This document shows positions 19,053-29,676 of a DNA stretch of 64,000 nucleotides, piece by piece. Position 1 is the stretch's first letter; each line of letters opens with the position of its first letter. The DNA comes from Mycolicibacterium rufum (lineage in GTDB: Bacteria; Actinomycetota; Actinomycetes; Mycobacteriales; Mycobacteriaceae): NCBI RefSeq assembly GCF_022374875.2, contig NZ_CP092427.2:2480001-2544000 (forward strand), in the 5' to 3' direction. A program made the translations under genes and the position numbers. The notes beneath the pieces were generated by a model, which did no database searches, was not told the origin of the DNA, and was given only the letters and a program-made list of their open reading frames with translations.

Positions 19053-19589
19053 GACGGTCAACGCGGCGCCGGCCCGGGCGTCGTCGGTGATGCCGGGGCC
19101 CTCCTGGCCGAAGATCAGCAGCGCCTCGCGGGGCAGCGTCACCTCCTCGATCCGCTTGGCGCCGGGCACGTTGTCGACCGCCACCACGGTCAGCCCGTCG
19201 GCGGCCGCCGCGTCGAGCAGCGCCGCGGTGCTGTCGTGGTGGCGCAACCGCTGGTAGCGGTCGGTCACCATGGCGCCGCGCCGGTTCCACCGCCGTCGCC
19301 CCACGATGTGCACGGTGTGCACCGCGAACGCGTTGGCGGTGCGCACCACGCCGCCGATGTTGGCGTCGTTGCCGAAGTTTTCGATCGCGATGTGCAGCGG
19401 ATGCCGGCGCGCGTCGATGTCGGCGATGATTGCCTCACGGTTCCAGTACCGGTAGGCGTCGACGACGTTGCGGGTGTCGCCGTCGCGCAACAGGTCGGGG
19501 TCGTAGCGGGCGTCCTCGGGCAGCGATCCCGGCCACGGCCCCACCCCGGGGTTCTCCCCCCACTCGGTCGGGCCGGGCTCGTCGGTCAT
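18945..19589 (-). CDS. TrmH/SpoU-family RNA 2'-O-methyltransferase
   Basis: 214 residues with the SPOUT knot motifs in order: motif 1 ENFGNDANIGGVVRTANAF, motif 2 LLIFGQEGPGI, motif 3 FGSTRSINAAVAAGI. It transfers a methyl group from SAM to a 2'-OH of rRNA or tRNA; the target site is unknown. Position matches Rv0380c (recalled). ATG 19589 lies two bases after the lipoprotein stop, so it is the last gene of an SDR-lipoprotein-methyltransferase unit. Confidence 0.9.
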   Translation of the reverse strand: MTDEPGPTEWGENPGVGPWPGSLPEDARYDPDLLRDGDTRNVVDAYRYWNREAIIADIDARRHPLHIAIENFGNDANIGGVVRTANAFAVHTVHIVGRRRWNRRGAMVTDRYQRLRHHDSTAALLDAAAADGLTVVAVDNVPGAKRIEEVTLPREALLIFGQEGPGITDDARAGAALTVSIAQFGSTRSINAAVAAGIAMHTWIRQHADLDLAW

Positions 19590-19591
19590 CG

Positions 19592-20500
19592 TCAGCCGTC
19601 CCTGGTCCACAGCGCCGCGTGGGTGCCCACCACCGACACCGTCGCGTACAGCAGCGCCTGGTTGATCTCCCCCTGGGTGCACAGCGACGCGCGGACCTGC
19701 ACGCCCTCCCGCGACGCCTCGGGCAGCACCAGCAGCGAGGCGCCGTACACGCTGCACGCGTGGCTGAGCCCGCGGCCCGGCAGCGTCGGGGCGGCGAGCA
19801 CCATCAGCGGACCGCCCCGCGCCGCGGAGTCGTCGCGGTAGCGCGCCGCCAGGCCGCTGATGTCGAGCCCGATGAGCATGTAGCCCTTGCCGGAGAAGGC
19901 CTCCGGGTCGCCCAGCGCGGTCGGGTCGAGCTGAGTGCCGTCGGCGCGGAACGCGTCCAGGCTGGTGGCCTTGATGCTCAGCCCCGTGTCGTTGGCGTTG
20001 ATCTGCGGCAGGCCGATCGGGAACGCCGCCGGGTACGCGATCGTCGTGCCGGGCATCCGGTCGCGCGGCGAGTACGCATACACCCCGCGCACCTGCGACT
20101 GGTCCCGGAACGGTCCGATGCACACCGTGCCCGACATCCGGTCCGGCGTCGGTGCCGAAAGTGGTTGCAGTGCAAGGGTTGTGACGTCATCGCAGCCTCC
20201 GAGCGCGTTCGCCTCGACGGGGTGGTCGAGGGCGCCGTACAGGCCGAAGCGGATGTCGGAGGGTTTCGCGTGCGGTGCGCCCTGCTGCGACGGGGACGCG
20301 TCGACGTCGAGGAGCACGTAGTCGGCGTCGAACCGCAGGTTGGCCACCGACATGTTCCACCCCAGGGCGGCCAGGGACTCGCCGATCGTCGCGGTCGCCG
20401 CCGAGTAGACGTCGTCGTCCGCGGAGTCCCCCGAGCAGGAGGTGGCGGTCAGGACGAGCGCCAACAGGAACGCGATCAGCCGGATGTCAGGTCCGGCCAC
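19592..20500 (-). CDS. Probable lipoprotein of unknown function (Rv0381c-like)
   Basis: 302 residues. The signal peptide is IRLIAFLLALVLTATSC, with a lipobox-like TATSC at about residue 22 (Ala rather than Leu at -3, so the match is not ideal), followed by a GDSADDD linker. The mature part is mostly beta with several Cys (GGCDDV, TVCIGP, HACSVYG, SLCTQG). No family recognised. It starts inside the upstream SDR gene (14-base overlap) and abuts the methyltransferase gene. Confidence 0.8.
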   Translation of the reverse strand: MAGPDIRLIAFLLALVLTATSCSGDSADDDVYSAATATIGESLAALGWNMSVANLRFDADYVLLDVDASPSQQGAPHAKPSDIRFGLYGALDHPVEANALGGCDDVTTLALQPLSAPTPDRMSGTVCIGPFRDQSQVRGVYAYSPRDRMPGTTIAYPAAFPIGLPQINANDTGLSIKATSLDAFRADGTQLDPTALGDPEAFSGKGYMLIGLDISGLAARYRDDSAARGGPLMVLAAPTLPGRGLSHACSVYGASLLVLPEASREGVQVRASLCTQGEINQALLYATVSVVGTHAALWTRDG

Positions 20501-21263
20501 GGCCCTTGCCCACGACTCGGGTCAGCGCGCGCACGACGCTGCGCGGCACCAGGCGTCCGCCGGTGGTCAGCGCCTTGTACTGCAGCCCGGGGATGATGAC
20601 CACCCGGCCCTTGGCGATGTCGGCCATCGTCTCGCGGACCACGTCGTCGACCTCGAGCCACAGGAACGACGAGGTCCCGGCCATGTCGATGCCGGCCCGC
20701 TCGTGGAACTCGGTGCGCACGAACCCCGGGCACAGCGCATGCACGCCCACACCGGTGCCGCCCAGCCCGTTGGCCAGTCCCTCGGAGAACGACACCACCC
20801 ACGCCTTGGACGCCGAGTACGTCGAGCCGCGCCCGGGCAGCAGACCGGCGACGCTGGCGACGTTGAGCACCGTGCCCTGCCCCGCGGCGAGCATCGCGGG
20901 CAGCGCGGCATGCGTGAGCTGCATGACGGCGGTGACGTTGACGTCGAGCTGCGCCTGCAGCTGTTCGTAGGGCGCCGACCAGAACTCGCCCGCGGTGCCG
21001 AAGCCGGCGTTGTTGACCAGGACCCGCACCCCGGCACGCAGCCGCTCGGCGACCGCCTCCCGGTCCGCGGCGGCCGACAGATCCGCGCGGATCACCTCGA
21101 CGCCGGCGCCCTGTTCGTCGCGCAGTTCGGCGGCCAGCCGCTCCAGCCGGGCGACGTCACGGGCCACCAGAACAAGGTCGTACCCGTCGACGGCGTAGCG
21201 GCGTGCGAAACCCTCGCCGATCCCGGACGTCGGTCCGGTGATCAGAGCGACGGGGCGGGACAT
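20487..21263 (-). CDS. Short-chain dehydrogenase/reductase (classical SDR)
   Basis: 258 residues. The NADP site is ITGPTSGIGEG, the NNAG motif is VNNAGFG, and the catalytic Ser and Tyr-x-x-x-Lys are in NVASVAGLLPGRGSTYSASK. The substrate is unknown. In M. tuberculosis pyrE (Rv0382c) lies at this point between the Rv0381c and ttfA genes (recalled); no pyrE is present here. ATG 21263 is 14 bases after the ttfA stop, so co-transcription with ttfA is likely. Confidence 0.88.
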   Translation of the reverse strand: MSRPVALITGPTSGIGEGFARRYAVDGYDLVLVARDVARLERLAAELRDEQGAGVEVIRADLSAAADREAVAERLRAGVRVLVNNAGFGTAGEFWSAPYEQLQAQLDVNVTAVMQLTHAALPAMLAAGQGTVLNVASVAGLLPGRGSTYSASKAWVVSFSEGLANGLGGTGVGVHALCPGFVRTEFHERAGIDMAGTSSFLWLEVDDVVRETMADIAKGRVVIIPGLQYKALTTGGRLVPRSVVRALTRVVGKGRGRT

Positions 21264-21277
21264 GCCCCAGAGAATAC

Positions 21278-22087
21278 TTATCGCTGATAGTTCGGCGATT
21301 GCCGCCCGTTGCGGGGGGCGGGCGGGACCGGCTGGGCCGGCGGCTGCGGGCGGCGCTGCGGACTGTGCCTGCCGGCGTCGGGCGGGGGCGGTGCCTCGCC
21401 GCGGTGGGCGGGCGCCGGGGTGAGCGGGCGACTCGGCGAGCCGCTGCGACGCGCGACGGGCTGGCCGGTGGCCGCCGACGGCACGGGCGGCAGCACCCGC
21501 AGCAGGTCGTTGAACTGCCGCACGGTGCGCAGACCCTCGTCCCACTGGGCGCGGGTGCTGGTCACCGGCATGCTGATCAGCGTCCAGTTCTGCTCGTTCC
21601 ACATGATCTCGGCGCAGTCCGGCGCGGTGTGGGCGAACGTCACCATCCGCCGGTCGCAGGCGCGGCGGGCGGCGTCGAGGTTCGTGGAGTACACCATCCG
21701 GGGGCCGATGGCCCCGAGCAGCCAGATGTCGCTCTCGCGCGGCTCCTTGATGCCCTTGAGCCGCATGTCCACGACGACGTTGGTGCCGACCTTGCGGTGC
21801 AGCGCGATCACGGTGGCGACGTCCTCGAGGTCGAAGATGAACACCGCCTCGCCGCGGATCTGCCCGAGCACCACGTTCTTGGCGGTGACGTTGCCGACGG
21901 TGGACATCACGCCGCGCTTCCAGCGCGACAAAATATCGCCGGATTCCTGCTCGTAGTCGAATCCGTGCGACTTCGCCCACGACTTACGGCGCCGGCCCAG
22001 ACCGCGGCGGCGGTCGTGGTCGACGTACAGAAGAACCGCCGCACCCACGAAGCAGAGTGCGGACAGCGTGAACCAGAGCGGAACCAT
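21278..22087 (-). CDS. ttfA: TtfA-like protein, trehalose monomycolate transport factor
   Basis: 269 residues. One N-terminal membrane helix (FTLSALCFVGAAVLLYV) is followed by DHDRRRGLGRRR on the inside. The soluble domain (about 35-200) has the conserved SHGFDYEQESGDILSRWKRG and GIKEPRESDIWLLGAIGPR. The last 65 residues are Pro/Arg-rich and disordered. Position next to clpB and sequence features match Rv0383c, which was described as TtfA, an essential partner of the mycolate flippase MmpL3. The symbol is given on that recollection. A -10-like box lies just upstream. Confidence 0.82.
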   Translation of the reverse strand: MVPLWFTLSALCFVGAAVLLYVDHDRRRGLGRRRKSWAKSHGFDYEQESGDILSRWKRGVMSTVGNVTAKNVVLGQIRGEAVFIFDLEDVATVIALHRKVGTNVVVDMRLKGIKEPRESDIWLLGAIGPRMVYSTNLDAARRACDRRMVTFAHTAPDCAEIMWNEQNWTLISMPVTSTRAQWDEGLRTVRQFNDLLRVLPPVPSAATGQPVARRSGSPSRPLTPAPAHRGEAPPPPDAGRHSPQRRPQPPAQPVPPAPRNGRQSPNYQR

Positions 22088-22096
22088 TGCGTCAAG

Positions 22097-22102
22097 AGTA
22101 TC
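22097..22102 (-). promoter_or_regulatory. Probable -10 box of ttfA
   Basis: Minus strand GATACT, nine bases before the ttfA ATG. No ribosome-binding site is seen, so the transcript would be leaderless or nearly so. Confidence 0.4.
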
Positions 22103-22183
22103 CGCTCCCGACGGTCCGGTCCGAATCCGAATGGGTCACAACCCGGTCACCTTCTCTGGGATCTGCCGTCGGCGCTGGCCACG

Positions 22184-22189
22184 CATACT
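22184..22189 (+). promoter_or_regulatory. Probable -10 box of a leaderless promoter
   Basis: CATACT ends six bases before the ATG at 22196 of the SDR gene. There is no Shine-Dalgarno sequence, fitting leaderless translation. Confidence 0.4.
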
Positions 22190-22195
22190 GACCCG

Positions 22196-22870
22196 ATGAC
22201 CGACCTGACCGGCAAGGCCTACCTCGTCATCGGGGCCAGCGGTGCGCTCGGCTCGCGGATTGCCCGGTTGCTGGCGGACCGCGGCGCGGGCCTGACCGTG
22301 ACCGGCCGCGACGCCGACGCACTGGCCGCCATCGGCGACGTGCACGCCGTGACCGCCGACCTGCGCGACCCCGACGCGGCGCGGACCGTCGTGGAGGCGG
22401 CCCGCGAGCACCACGGCCGGCTCGACGGCGTGGTCATCGCGGCCGGGGTGGTCGCGTTCGGTCCGCTCACCGACATCGACGACGACACCGTCGACGACCT
22501 CGTGCTGGTCGACTTCCTGGCGCCGCTGAGGGTGGTGCGCGCCGCGCTGCCCGTGATCGAGCAGGGCGGGGTGATCCTCGGCATCAGCGCGGTCGTCGCG
22601 GAGCGGCCGATGCCGAACATGGCGGTGTACTCGGCGGTCAAGGCCGCCACGGCGGCGCTGTTCACCGCCGCACGCACCGAGGCCCGGCGCCGCAAGATCC
22701 GGGTCGTCGACGTGCGTCCTCCGCACACCGAGACCGGGCTCGCGGGCCGGGCCATCGCCGGTGACCCGCCGCGGCTGCCGACCGGGCTCGAGCCCGATGC
22801 GGTCGCCGAACGGATCGTGGCGGCGCTGCTCGGCGACGAGACGGACGTGCCGAGCACCGACTTTTCTTAG
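22196..22870 (+). CDS. Short-chain dehydrogenase/reductase
   Basis: 224 residues. The nucleotide site is VIGASGALGSR, then TGRDADAL, and the catalytic motif AVYSAVKAA with an upstream Ser in GISAVVAE. The C-terminal part is short, with no long substrate lid. The substrate is unknown. It is a single-gene transcript: a leaderless-type promoter in front and a strong hairpin immediately behind, shared with the convergent clpB. Confidence 0.88.
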   Translation: MTDLTGKAYLVIGASGALGSRIARLLADRGAGLTVTGRDADALAAIGDVHAVTADLRDPDAARTVVEAAREHHGRLDGVVIAAGVVAFGPLTDIDDDTVDDLVLVDFLAPLRVVRAALPVIEQGGVILGISAVVAERPMPNMAVYSAVKAATAALFTAARTEARRRKIRVVDVRPPHTETGLAGRAIAGDPPRLPTGLEPDAVAERIVAALLGDETDVPSTDFS

Positions 22871-22877
22871 GCCGAGC

Positions 22878-22925
22878 AGACGCAAACTCGCGTGCTTTCC
22901 GGGGAAAACACGCGAGTTTGTGTCT
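22878..22925. terminator. Long hairpin between convergent SDR and clpB genes
   Basis: Arms of 17 bases (22878-22894 and 22909-22925) pair with one mismatch. Inside the loop TTTCC and GGAAA can pair too. There is no U-tract on either strand, so it would be a tract-less bidirectional terminator or a repeat element. The core CAAACTCGCGTG is a sequence I have seen repeatedly in mycobacterial intergenic regions. Confidence 0.65.
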
Positions 22926-22941
22926 GGTCGCGGGAGAAAAC

Positions 22942-25488
<2,547 letters not shown>

Positions 25489-25564
25489 CGGACTCCTCAC
25501 TTTCATGTCCTCCGGGCCGCAGAGGGCCCGTCAAATGCTTGTCACGCTCTACAACGTCGACAAT

Positions 25565-25585
25565 CTTGAGTCTGTTCCGCTCAAC
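25565..25585. promoter_or_regulatory. HAIR box (HspR operator) upstream of clpB
   Basis: CTTGAGT-N7-GCTCAAC against the known consensus CTTGAGT-N7-ACTCAAG: 12 of 14 arm bases match. It lies about 80 bases before the clpB start. The hspR gene is in this same window. Confidence 0.8.
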
Positions 25586-25713
25586 TTTAACTTTTTTGGC
25601 GGCACCGCAACAGGGGCCGAACGTCACCGGATTCCCGCCGTCCGTCGATGCAGACCCGTCGACACGAACGTCATGTCCACCGCCGTGAAAGCGACTGGCG
25701 TTACCGTCGCGGC

Positions 25714-26331
25714 ATGTCTGACACCGGCGACTTCGAGTTCGAACGGAAATTTTTCGTTCTCGACATGCCGGCGGTCGCGGCATCCGACCCGAGTCCCCTG
25801 TTGATCGCGCAGGCGTACCTGTTCGTCTCGGACGGTTACGCGGTGAGGGTACGCATGATGGGACCCGCCCCTGCCGACCTGGATGCGACGCCGGCGGAGC
25901 TGGTGACGGCCCTGGGCGAGGAGGCCATGGGCACCATGACCGCCAAGGGCCCGGCCGCCGGTGGGACCCGGTATGAGGCCGAGCGCGAACTCGATCCGCT
26001 GGTGGCGGGCCAGATCGTGGCGCGGGCCGACCATGTCGTGGTCAAGATCCGCTCATCGGTCTGGCTCGGTGAGGACGGGTGGGTCATCGACCGCTTCCTG
26101 GGCGCCAATGCCCCCCTGCTCATGTCCGAGGTCGAACGCGACGGACCGGTGGTCGATCTCGCGATTCCCGCGTTCTGCGTCACCGAGGTTTCCGAGGACG
26201 ATCGGTTCCGCAACGAGTACCTGGCCCACCATCCCTTCGGGTCGTGGTCGAACGACTACCGGCGTGAACTCGACTCCCGCGGACCGGCTTTCGTCGACAA
26301 CCTCGGACAGAACCGGTTCGACGGCCCCTGA
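25714..26331 (+). CDS. CYTH-domain protein (triphosphate tunnel metalloenzyme)
   Basis: 205 residues starting MSDTGDFEFERKFFV. EFERK is the ExExK signature that binds metal and triphosphate at the start of the eight-stranded tunnel. Further strands with alternating charged residues follow (AVRVRMMG, GTMTAKGP, RYEAERELD, VVKIRSSV). Relatives hydrolyse inorganic triphosphate, thiamine triphosphate or make cAMP; which applies here is open. ATG 25714 is chosen because ExExK should be at the very N-terminus. It is divergent from clpB. Confidence 0.85.
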   Translation: MSDTGDFEFERKFFVLDMPAVAASDPSPLLIAQAYLFVSDGYAVRVRMMGPAPADLDATPAELVTALGEEAMGTMTAKGPAAGGTRYEAERELDPLVAGQIVARADHVVVKIRSSVWLGEDGWVIDRFLGANAPLLMSEVERDGPVVDLAIPAFCVTEVSEDDRFRNEYLAHHPFGSWSNDYRRELDSRGPAFVDNLGQNRFDGP

Positions 26332-26385
26332 CGGCGTTCACGGAACGCCCAGCCCGCCGCGCGAGGATGAGCGGCGCGCCAACGT

Positions 26386-26772
26386 TCAGTAGCGGACCCG
26401 GAACCCGCCGATGATGGTGACCGCGTTGCCGTCAGGGTCGGTCAGCGCCGCGAGCCGCACCCCCTTGTTGGCGTCGGTGATCTCGCCGGGCTGCAGGCCC
26501 CGGTCCCGTAGCGCGTCGAGGAAAGCCTCGAGATCGTCGACGGCGACGTTGAGCAGCCCGGAGCCGGCGCGGTCCGCGTCGTGAAAGACCTGCACCCACG
26601 CCCCGGGCAGCACCTGCCATTCGACCAGCGAGGGCATCGGGTTGTTGTCTTCGACACGGCCGAACAGCGAGGCATACCACTGCCGGCTCGTCGCGATGTC
26701 GGACACGGGCACGACGGCGAGGAGATGGTGGATCGACATACCGTTGCGACTCGCGCCGTCGGGTGAACTCAT
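26386..26772 (-). CDS. VOC/glyoxalase-fold small protein
   Basis: 128 residues. The single glyoxalase domain begins near SIHHLLAVVPVSDIATSRQWY and closes with AALTDPDGNAVTIIGGFR. Such proteins bind a metal at a His/Glu cup and act as lyases, dioxygenases or drug-binding proteins. The start ATG 26772 is two bases after the stop of the upstream membrane ABM gene, so the two are co-transcribed. An internal ATG at MSIHHLL is an alternative start. Confidence 0.85.
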   Translation of the reverse strand: MSSPDGASRNGMSIHHLLAVVPVSDIATSRQWYASLFGRVEDNNPMPSLVEWQVLPGAWVQVFHDADRAGSGLLNVAVDDLEAFLDALRDRGLQPGEITDANKGVRLAALTDPDGNAVTIIGGFRVRY

Positions 26773-26774
26773 CG

Positions 26775-27731
26775 TCAGTCCGCGTAGTCCCAGAACTGGA
26801 GCTCGTGCACCGTGGCGAAGAGTGTCAGCGTCGCGACGTAGGCGACAAGGATTGCGGCGGCCCCAGCGACACTGACGCGGGCGCCCGCCCCGTCCACCGG
26901 ATCGAGCCAGCGGCGGAACGGCCGCGATGCGGCCGGCATCAGCCACCACTGCATCGCGGTGACGCTGACGATCTGGCTGATCCACAACGCGAGCCACGGC
27001 TGCGCACCGAGATGGTCGACGACGGGACCCAGGAAGCGCGAGAGCAGCATCACCGTCGGATAGAGCACGGCGAGCACGAGCATCGCCGACTTCCAGTTGG
27101 GCGTCATCAGCGTGCGGCCGTCCTGGACCCGCACGGTGGTGCCGAACGGAGTCGTTCCCGACACCGCGCTGAAGTCCCTGCTCAGGGTGTCGCGCAGGGG
27201 TGTCAGCGCCGCGTCGCGCTCATCGGACCGGAGCCAATGCGCCAGCTGCGTCCCGGTGCGGAACCGCACCACCGAGGTCCACTCGCCGCCGCGGTCGGCG
27301 GGCAGCAGCACGGTGCCCTGGTAACCCGGCTGGGCTGCCGCCGCCCGGCCGAGGCGCACCTGGGTGGCGAGGAAGCCGTCCTCCCGGCCCGGGGCGACCT
27401 CGTGCCGGAACACCCCGACCCCGGCGGCCGCGTCGGCGAGAACGAGGTCGGTGCACGCCGACCAGAAGCCCCGGCCGTGGCCTCTGCCGATGATCTCGGC
27501 GCGCTCGCTGCCGTCGAGCCAGGCGTCCAGCGCGCTCTCGCCGTCGAAGGTCACCGCCACCGCCGGTTCGAACGCGTCCTGGCCGCGCACCGACGTGCAC
27601 CCCGACAGGTAGCCGGCGGCGGAGCGCGCGGAGGCCAGCAGCTCCTCAGACCATTGCCCGAAGGCCGCGTCATCGCCGCCGGAGTGGAAGACGGTCACCG
27701 CTGTCACCGGGGTCTGACCGGTCTGCATCAT
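26775..27731 (-). CDS. Tandem antibiotic-biosynthesis-monooxygenase (ABM) domain membrane protein
   Basis: 318 residues. Two ABM-like ferredoxin folds come first: about 8-95 (VTAVTVFHSGGDDAAF...) and 103-190 (VGVFRHEVAPGREDGFLATQ... with FRTGTQLAHWL). From about 215 on there are three membrane helices. The cytosolic ABM pair tethered to a small membrane domain occurs in many actinobacteria with no known role; soluble ABM domains act as cofactor-free monooxygenases or haem degraders. It begins MM, so the exact first residue is uncertain by one. Confidence 0.78.
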   Translation of the reverse strand: MMQTGQTPVTAVTVFHSGGDDAAFGQWSEELLASARSAAGYLSGCTSVRGQDAFEPAVAVTFDGESALDAWLDGSERAEIIGRGHGRGFWSACTDLVLADAAAGVGVFRHEVAPGREDGFLATQVRLGRAAAAQPGYQGTVLLPADRGGEWTSVVRFRTGTQLAHWLRSDERDAALTPLRDTLSRDFSAVSGTTPFGTTVRVQDGRTLMTPNWKSAMLVLAVLYPTVMLLSRFLGPVVDHLGAQPWLALWISQIVSVTAMQWWLMPAASRPFRRWLDPVDGAGARVSVAGAAAILVAYVATLTLFATVHELQFWDYAD

Positions 27732-27770
27732 CGGCCGACGATACCGGTGGTCGACGACCCCTCTGCCTGC

Positions 27771-27776
27771 TACGTT
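27771..27776 (+). promoter_or_regulatory. Probable -10 box of a leaderless promoter
   Basis: TACGTT (TANNNT) ends six bases before GTG 27783 and supports that start. Confidence 0.4.
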
Positions 27777-27782
27777 CTGCCG

Positions 27783-28448
27783 GTGTCGTGGGGATCAGTC
27801 CTGACCGAGCTCGTTCCGTTGGCACTGGTCGTCGCGCTGTCGCCGCTCTCGATCATCCCCGCGGTGCTGGTCCTGCACACTCCGCGGCCGCGGCCGACCG
27901 GGCTGGCCTTCCTGGCCGGCTGGCTCTTCGGCCTGGCCGTGCTTACCGCGGTGTTCGTCGAACTGTCCAACCTGATCGGCGGGATCGGCAACAAGCCGCC
28001 CGGGTGGGCGTCGTGGCTGCGCATCGTCGTCGGCGTGGCGCTGATCGTCTTCGGTGGTTACCGGTGGGCCACCCGGAAGAAGTCCGAGCACATGCCCGGC
28101 TGGATGACGCGGATGAGCTCGCTGACCCCGGCCAAGGCCGCAGCCACGGCCGCCGCACTCACCGTCGTCAACCCCAAGGTCCTCTTCCTCTGTGCCGCAG
28201 CGGGTCTGGCGATCGGTTCGGCGGGCATCGACTCGCCGCAGGTGTGGATCGCCGAGGCGTGGTACGTGGTGGTGGCGGGCTCGACCGTGGCGCTTCCGAT
28301 CCTCGGGTACGCCGTGTCCGGCGACCGGCTCGACCCGGCCCTGAACCGGCTCAAGGAGTGGCTGGAACGCCAGCACGCGACGCTGGTCGCGGTGATCCTG
28401 GTGGTGATCGGACTTCTGGTGCTGTACAAGGGCGTTCACGGGCTCTAG
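27783..28448 (+). CDS. GAP/Sap-like membrane protein (sulfolipid-1-addressing protein family)
   Basis: 221 residues with six membrane helices. LVVALSPLSIIPAVLVL in TM1 and NPKVLFLCAAAGLAIG are typical of the LysE-superfamily GAP proteins, which in mycobacteria help move glycolipids (GPL, sulfolipid) to the surface. The cargo here is unknown. GTG 27783 begins VSWGSVLTELVPLALV; a long upstream extension is antisense to the ABM gene and rejected. Confidence 0.82.
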   Translation: MSWGSVLTELVPLALVVALSPLSIIPAVLVLHTPRPRPTGLAFLAGWLFGLAVLTAVFVELSNLIGGIGNKPPGWASWLRIVVGVALIVFGGYRWATRKKSEHMPGWMTRMSSLTPAKAAATAAALTVVNPKVLFLCAAAGLAIGSAGIDSPQVWIAEAWYVVVAGSTVALPILGYAVSGDRLDPALNRLKEWLERQHATLVAVILVVIGLLVLYKGVHGL

Positions 28449-28478
28449 CGCAGCGAGCGGGCGCGCCGCTTCGTGACC

Positions 28479-28484
28479 TAGGAT
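28479..28484 (+). promoter_or_regulatory. Probable -10 box of a leaderless promoter
   Basis: TAGGAT, five of six to TATAAT-like boxes, ends eight bases before GTG 28493. Confidence 0.45.
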
Positions 28485-28492
28485 CGTGCGGC

Positions 28493-29653
28493 GTGGGCCT
28501 CGAAGACCGCGACTCGATGCGCATCCTGCGGGATGCGCTCGACTCCGGCGGCGAGCAGCTCGTCTCCGAGTTCTACACCCGGTGGTTTGCCGCCGACCTG
28601 TCCGCGCGCGACCTGTTCCCGCCGGACATGGCGACCCAGCGCAAGGTCTTCGGGCATGCGCTGAGCTGGCTGTGCGACGAGCTCATCGCCCAGCGTGCCG
28701 AGGAGCCGGTGGCGTTCCTGGCCCAGCTCGGCCGCGACCACCGCAAGTACGGCGTCACCCCGGGCCACTACGAGACCCTGCAGACGGCGCTGCTCGGCAC
28801 CCTGCGGATCCACCTGGACGACCGGTGGGACCGTCGGCTCGCCGAAGCCGTCACCGACGTCATCACGTTGATCGTGGGCGTGATGAGCGGCGCCGCGGAC
28901 GCCGAAACGAGCCCGCCGTTCTGCGACGGCACGGTGCTCGAGCATCTGCGTCCGGCCCGCGACGTCTCGGTGATCCGGCTACGGATGGACCACGCCCTGG
29001 GCTACCACCCGGGCCAGTACCTGCCCGTCCAGGTGCCGCAGTGGCCGCGCCGGTGGCGCTACCTGAGCCCGTCGATCCCCGCCGACCCGAACGGCTATCT
29101 CGAGTTCCACGTCCGATCGGTGCCCGGCGGCATGGTCAGCACCGCGATCGTCGGCGAGGCCCGTCCCGGGGACCGCTGGCGGGTGTCCAATCCGCACGGC
29201 GCACTGCACGTCGACCGCGACGACGGGGACGTGCTGATGGTCGCGGGCAGCACGGGCCTGGCGCCGCTGCGGACGCTGATCATGGACCTGAGCCGGTTCG
29301 GGCAGAACCCCCGGGTGCATCTGTTCTTCGGTGCGAAGCATCCCTGCGAGCTCTATGACCTGCGCACGCTGTGGGAGATCGCGTCGACGAATCCGTGGCT
29401 GTCGGTGACGCCGGTGTCGGAGTTCGACTTCGATCCGCCGTGGGCGGCGCAGTACCCCGACGTCACCCCGCCGCGCGGTCTGCACGTCCGCCAGACCGGG
29501 CGGCTCCCCGACGTGGTGACCCGGTACGGGAACTGGGGGGACCGGCAGATCCTGCTGTGCGGCGGGCCGGGCATGGTGGCCGCCACCAAGGCCGCGCTGA
29601 TCGCCAAAGGCGCGCCCGCCGAACGAATCCGCCACGATCCCCTGGCGAGCTGA
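28493..29653 (+). CDS. Flavohaemoglobin-like protein, mycobacterial type II (Rv0385-like)
   Basis: 386 residues. Globin part (1-130): Tyr B10 in SEFYTRWF and a proximal His in DHRKYGV. The FAD part is about 145-245, then an NAD part with GSTGLAPLRTLI and CGGPGMVAATKA at the end. The flavin motif reads RWRYLSPS instead of the usual RxYS(L/I)S of type I enzymes. In M. tuberculosis the Rv0385 protein was reported as a type II flavohaemoglobin lacking NO dioxygenase activity and linked to D-lactate oxidation (recalled). It is next to clpB/ttfA, as in M. tuberculosis. Confidence 0.85.
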   Translation: MGLEDRDSMRILRDALDSGGEQLVSEFYTRWFAADLSARDLFPPDMATQRKVFGHALSWLCDELIAQRAEEPVAFLAQLGRDHRKYGVTPGHYETLQTALLGTLRIHLDDRWDRRLAEAVTDVITLIVGVMSGAADAETSPPFCDGTVLEHLRPARDVSVIRLRMDHALGYHPGQYLPVQVPQWPRRWRYLSPSIPADPNGYLEFHVRSVPGGMVSTAIVGEARPGDRWRVSNPHGALHVDRDDGDVLMVAGSTGLAPLRTLIMDLSRFGQNPRVHLFFGAKHPCELYDLRTLWEIASTNPWLSVTPVSEFDFDPPWAAQYPDVTPPRGLHVRQTGRLPDVVTRYGNWGDRQILLCGGPGMVAATKAALIAKGAPAERIRHDPLAS

Positions 29654-29663
29654 GCGCACGTGG

Positions 29664-29669
29664 CAGGAT
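29664..29669 (+). promoter_or_regulatory. Probable -10 box of a leaderless promoter
   Basis: CAGGAT ends seven bases before ATG 29677; there is no Shine-Dalgarno sequence. Confidence 0.35.
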
Positions 29670-29676
29670 CGGGGTC

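Noticed and set aside
25489..25506. ATG 25506 as start of clpB
   Set aside because: The ribosome-binding site GAGGAG is between it and GTG 25488, and the protein length of 848 from the GTG equals that of M. tuberculosis ClpB.
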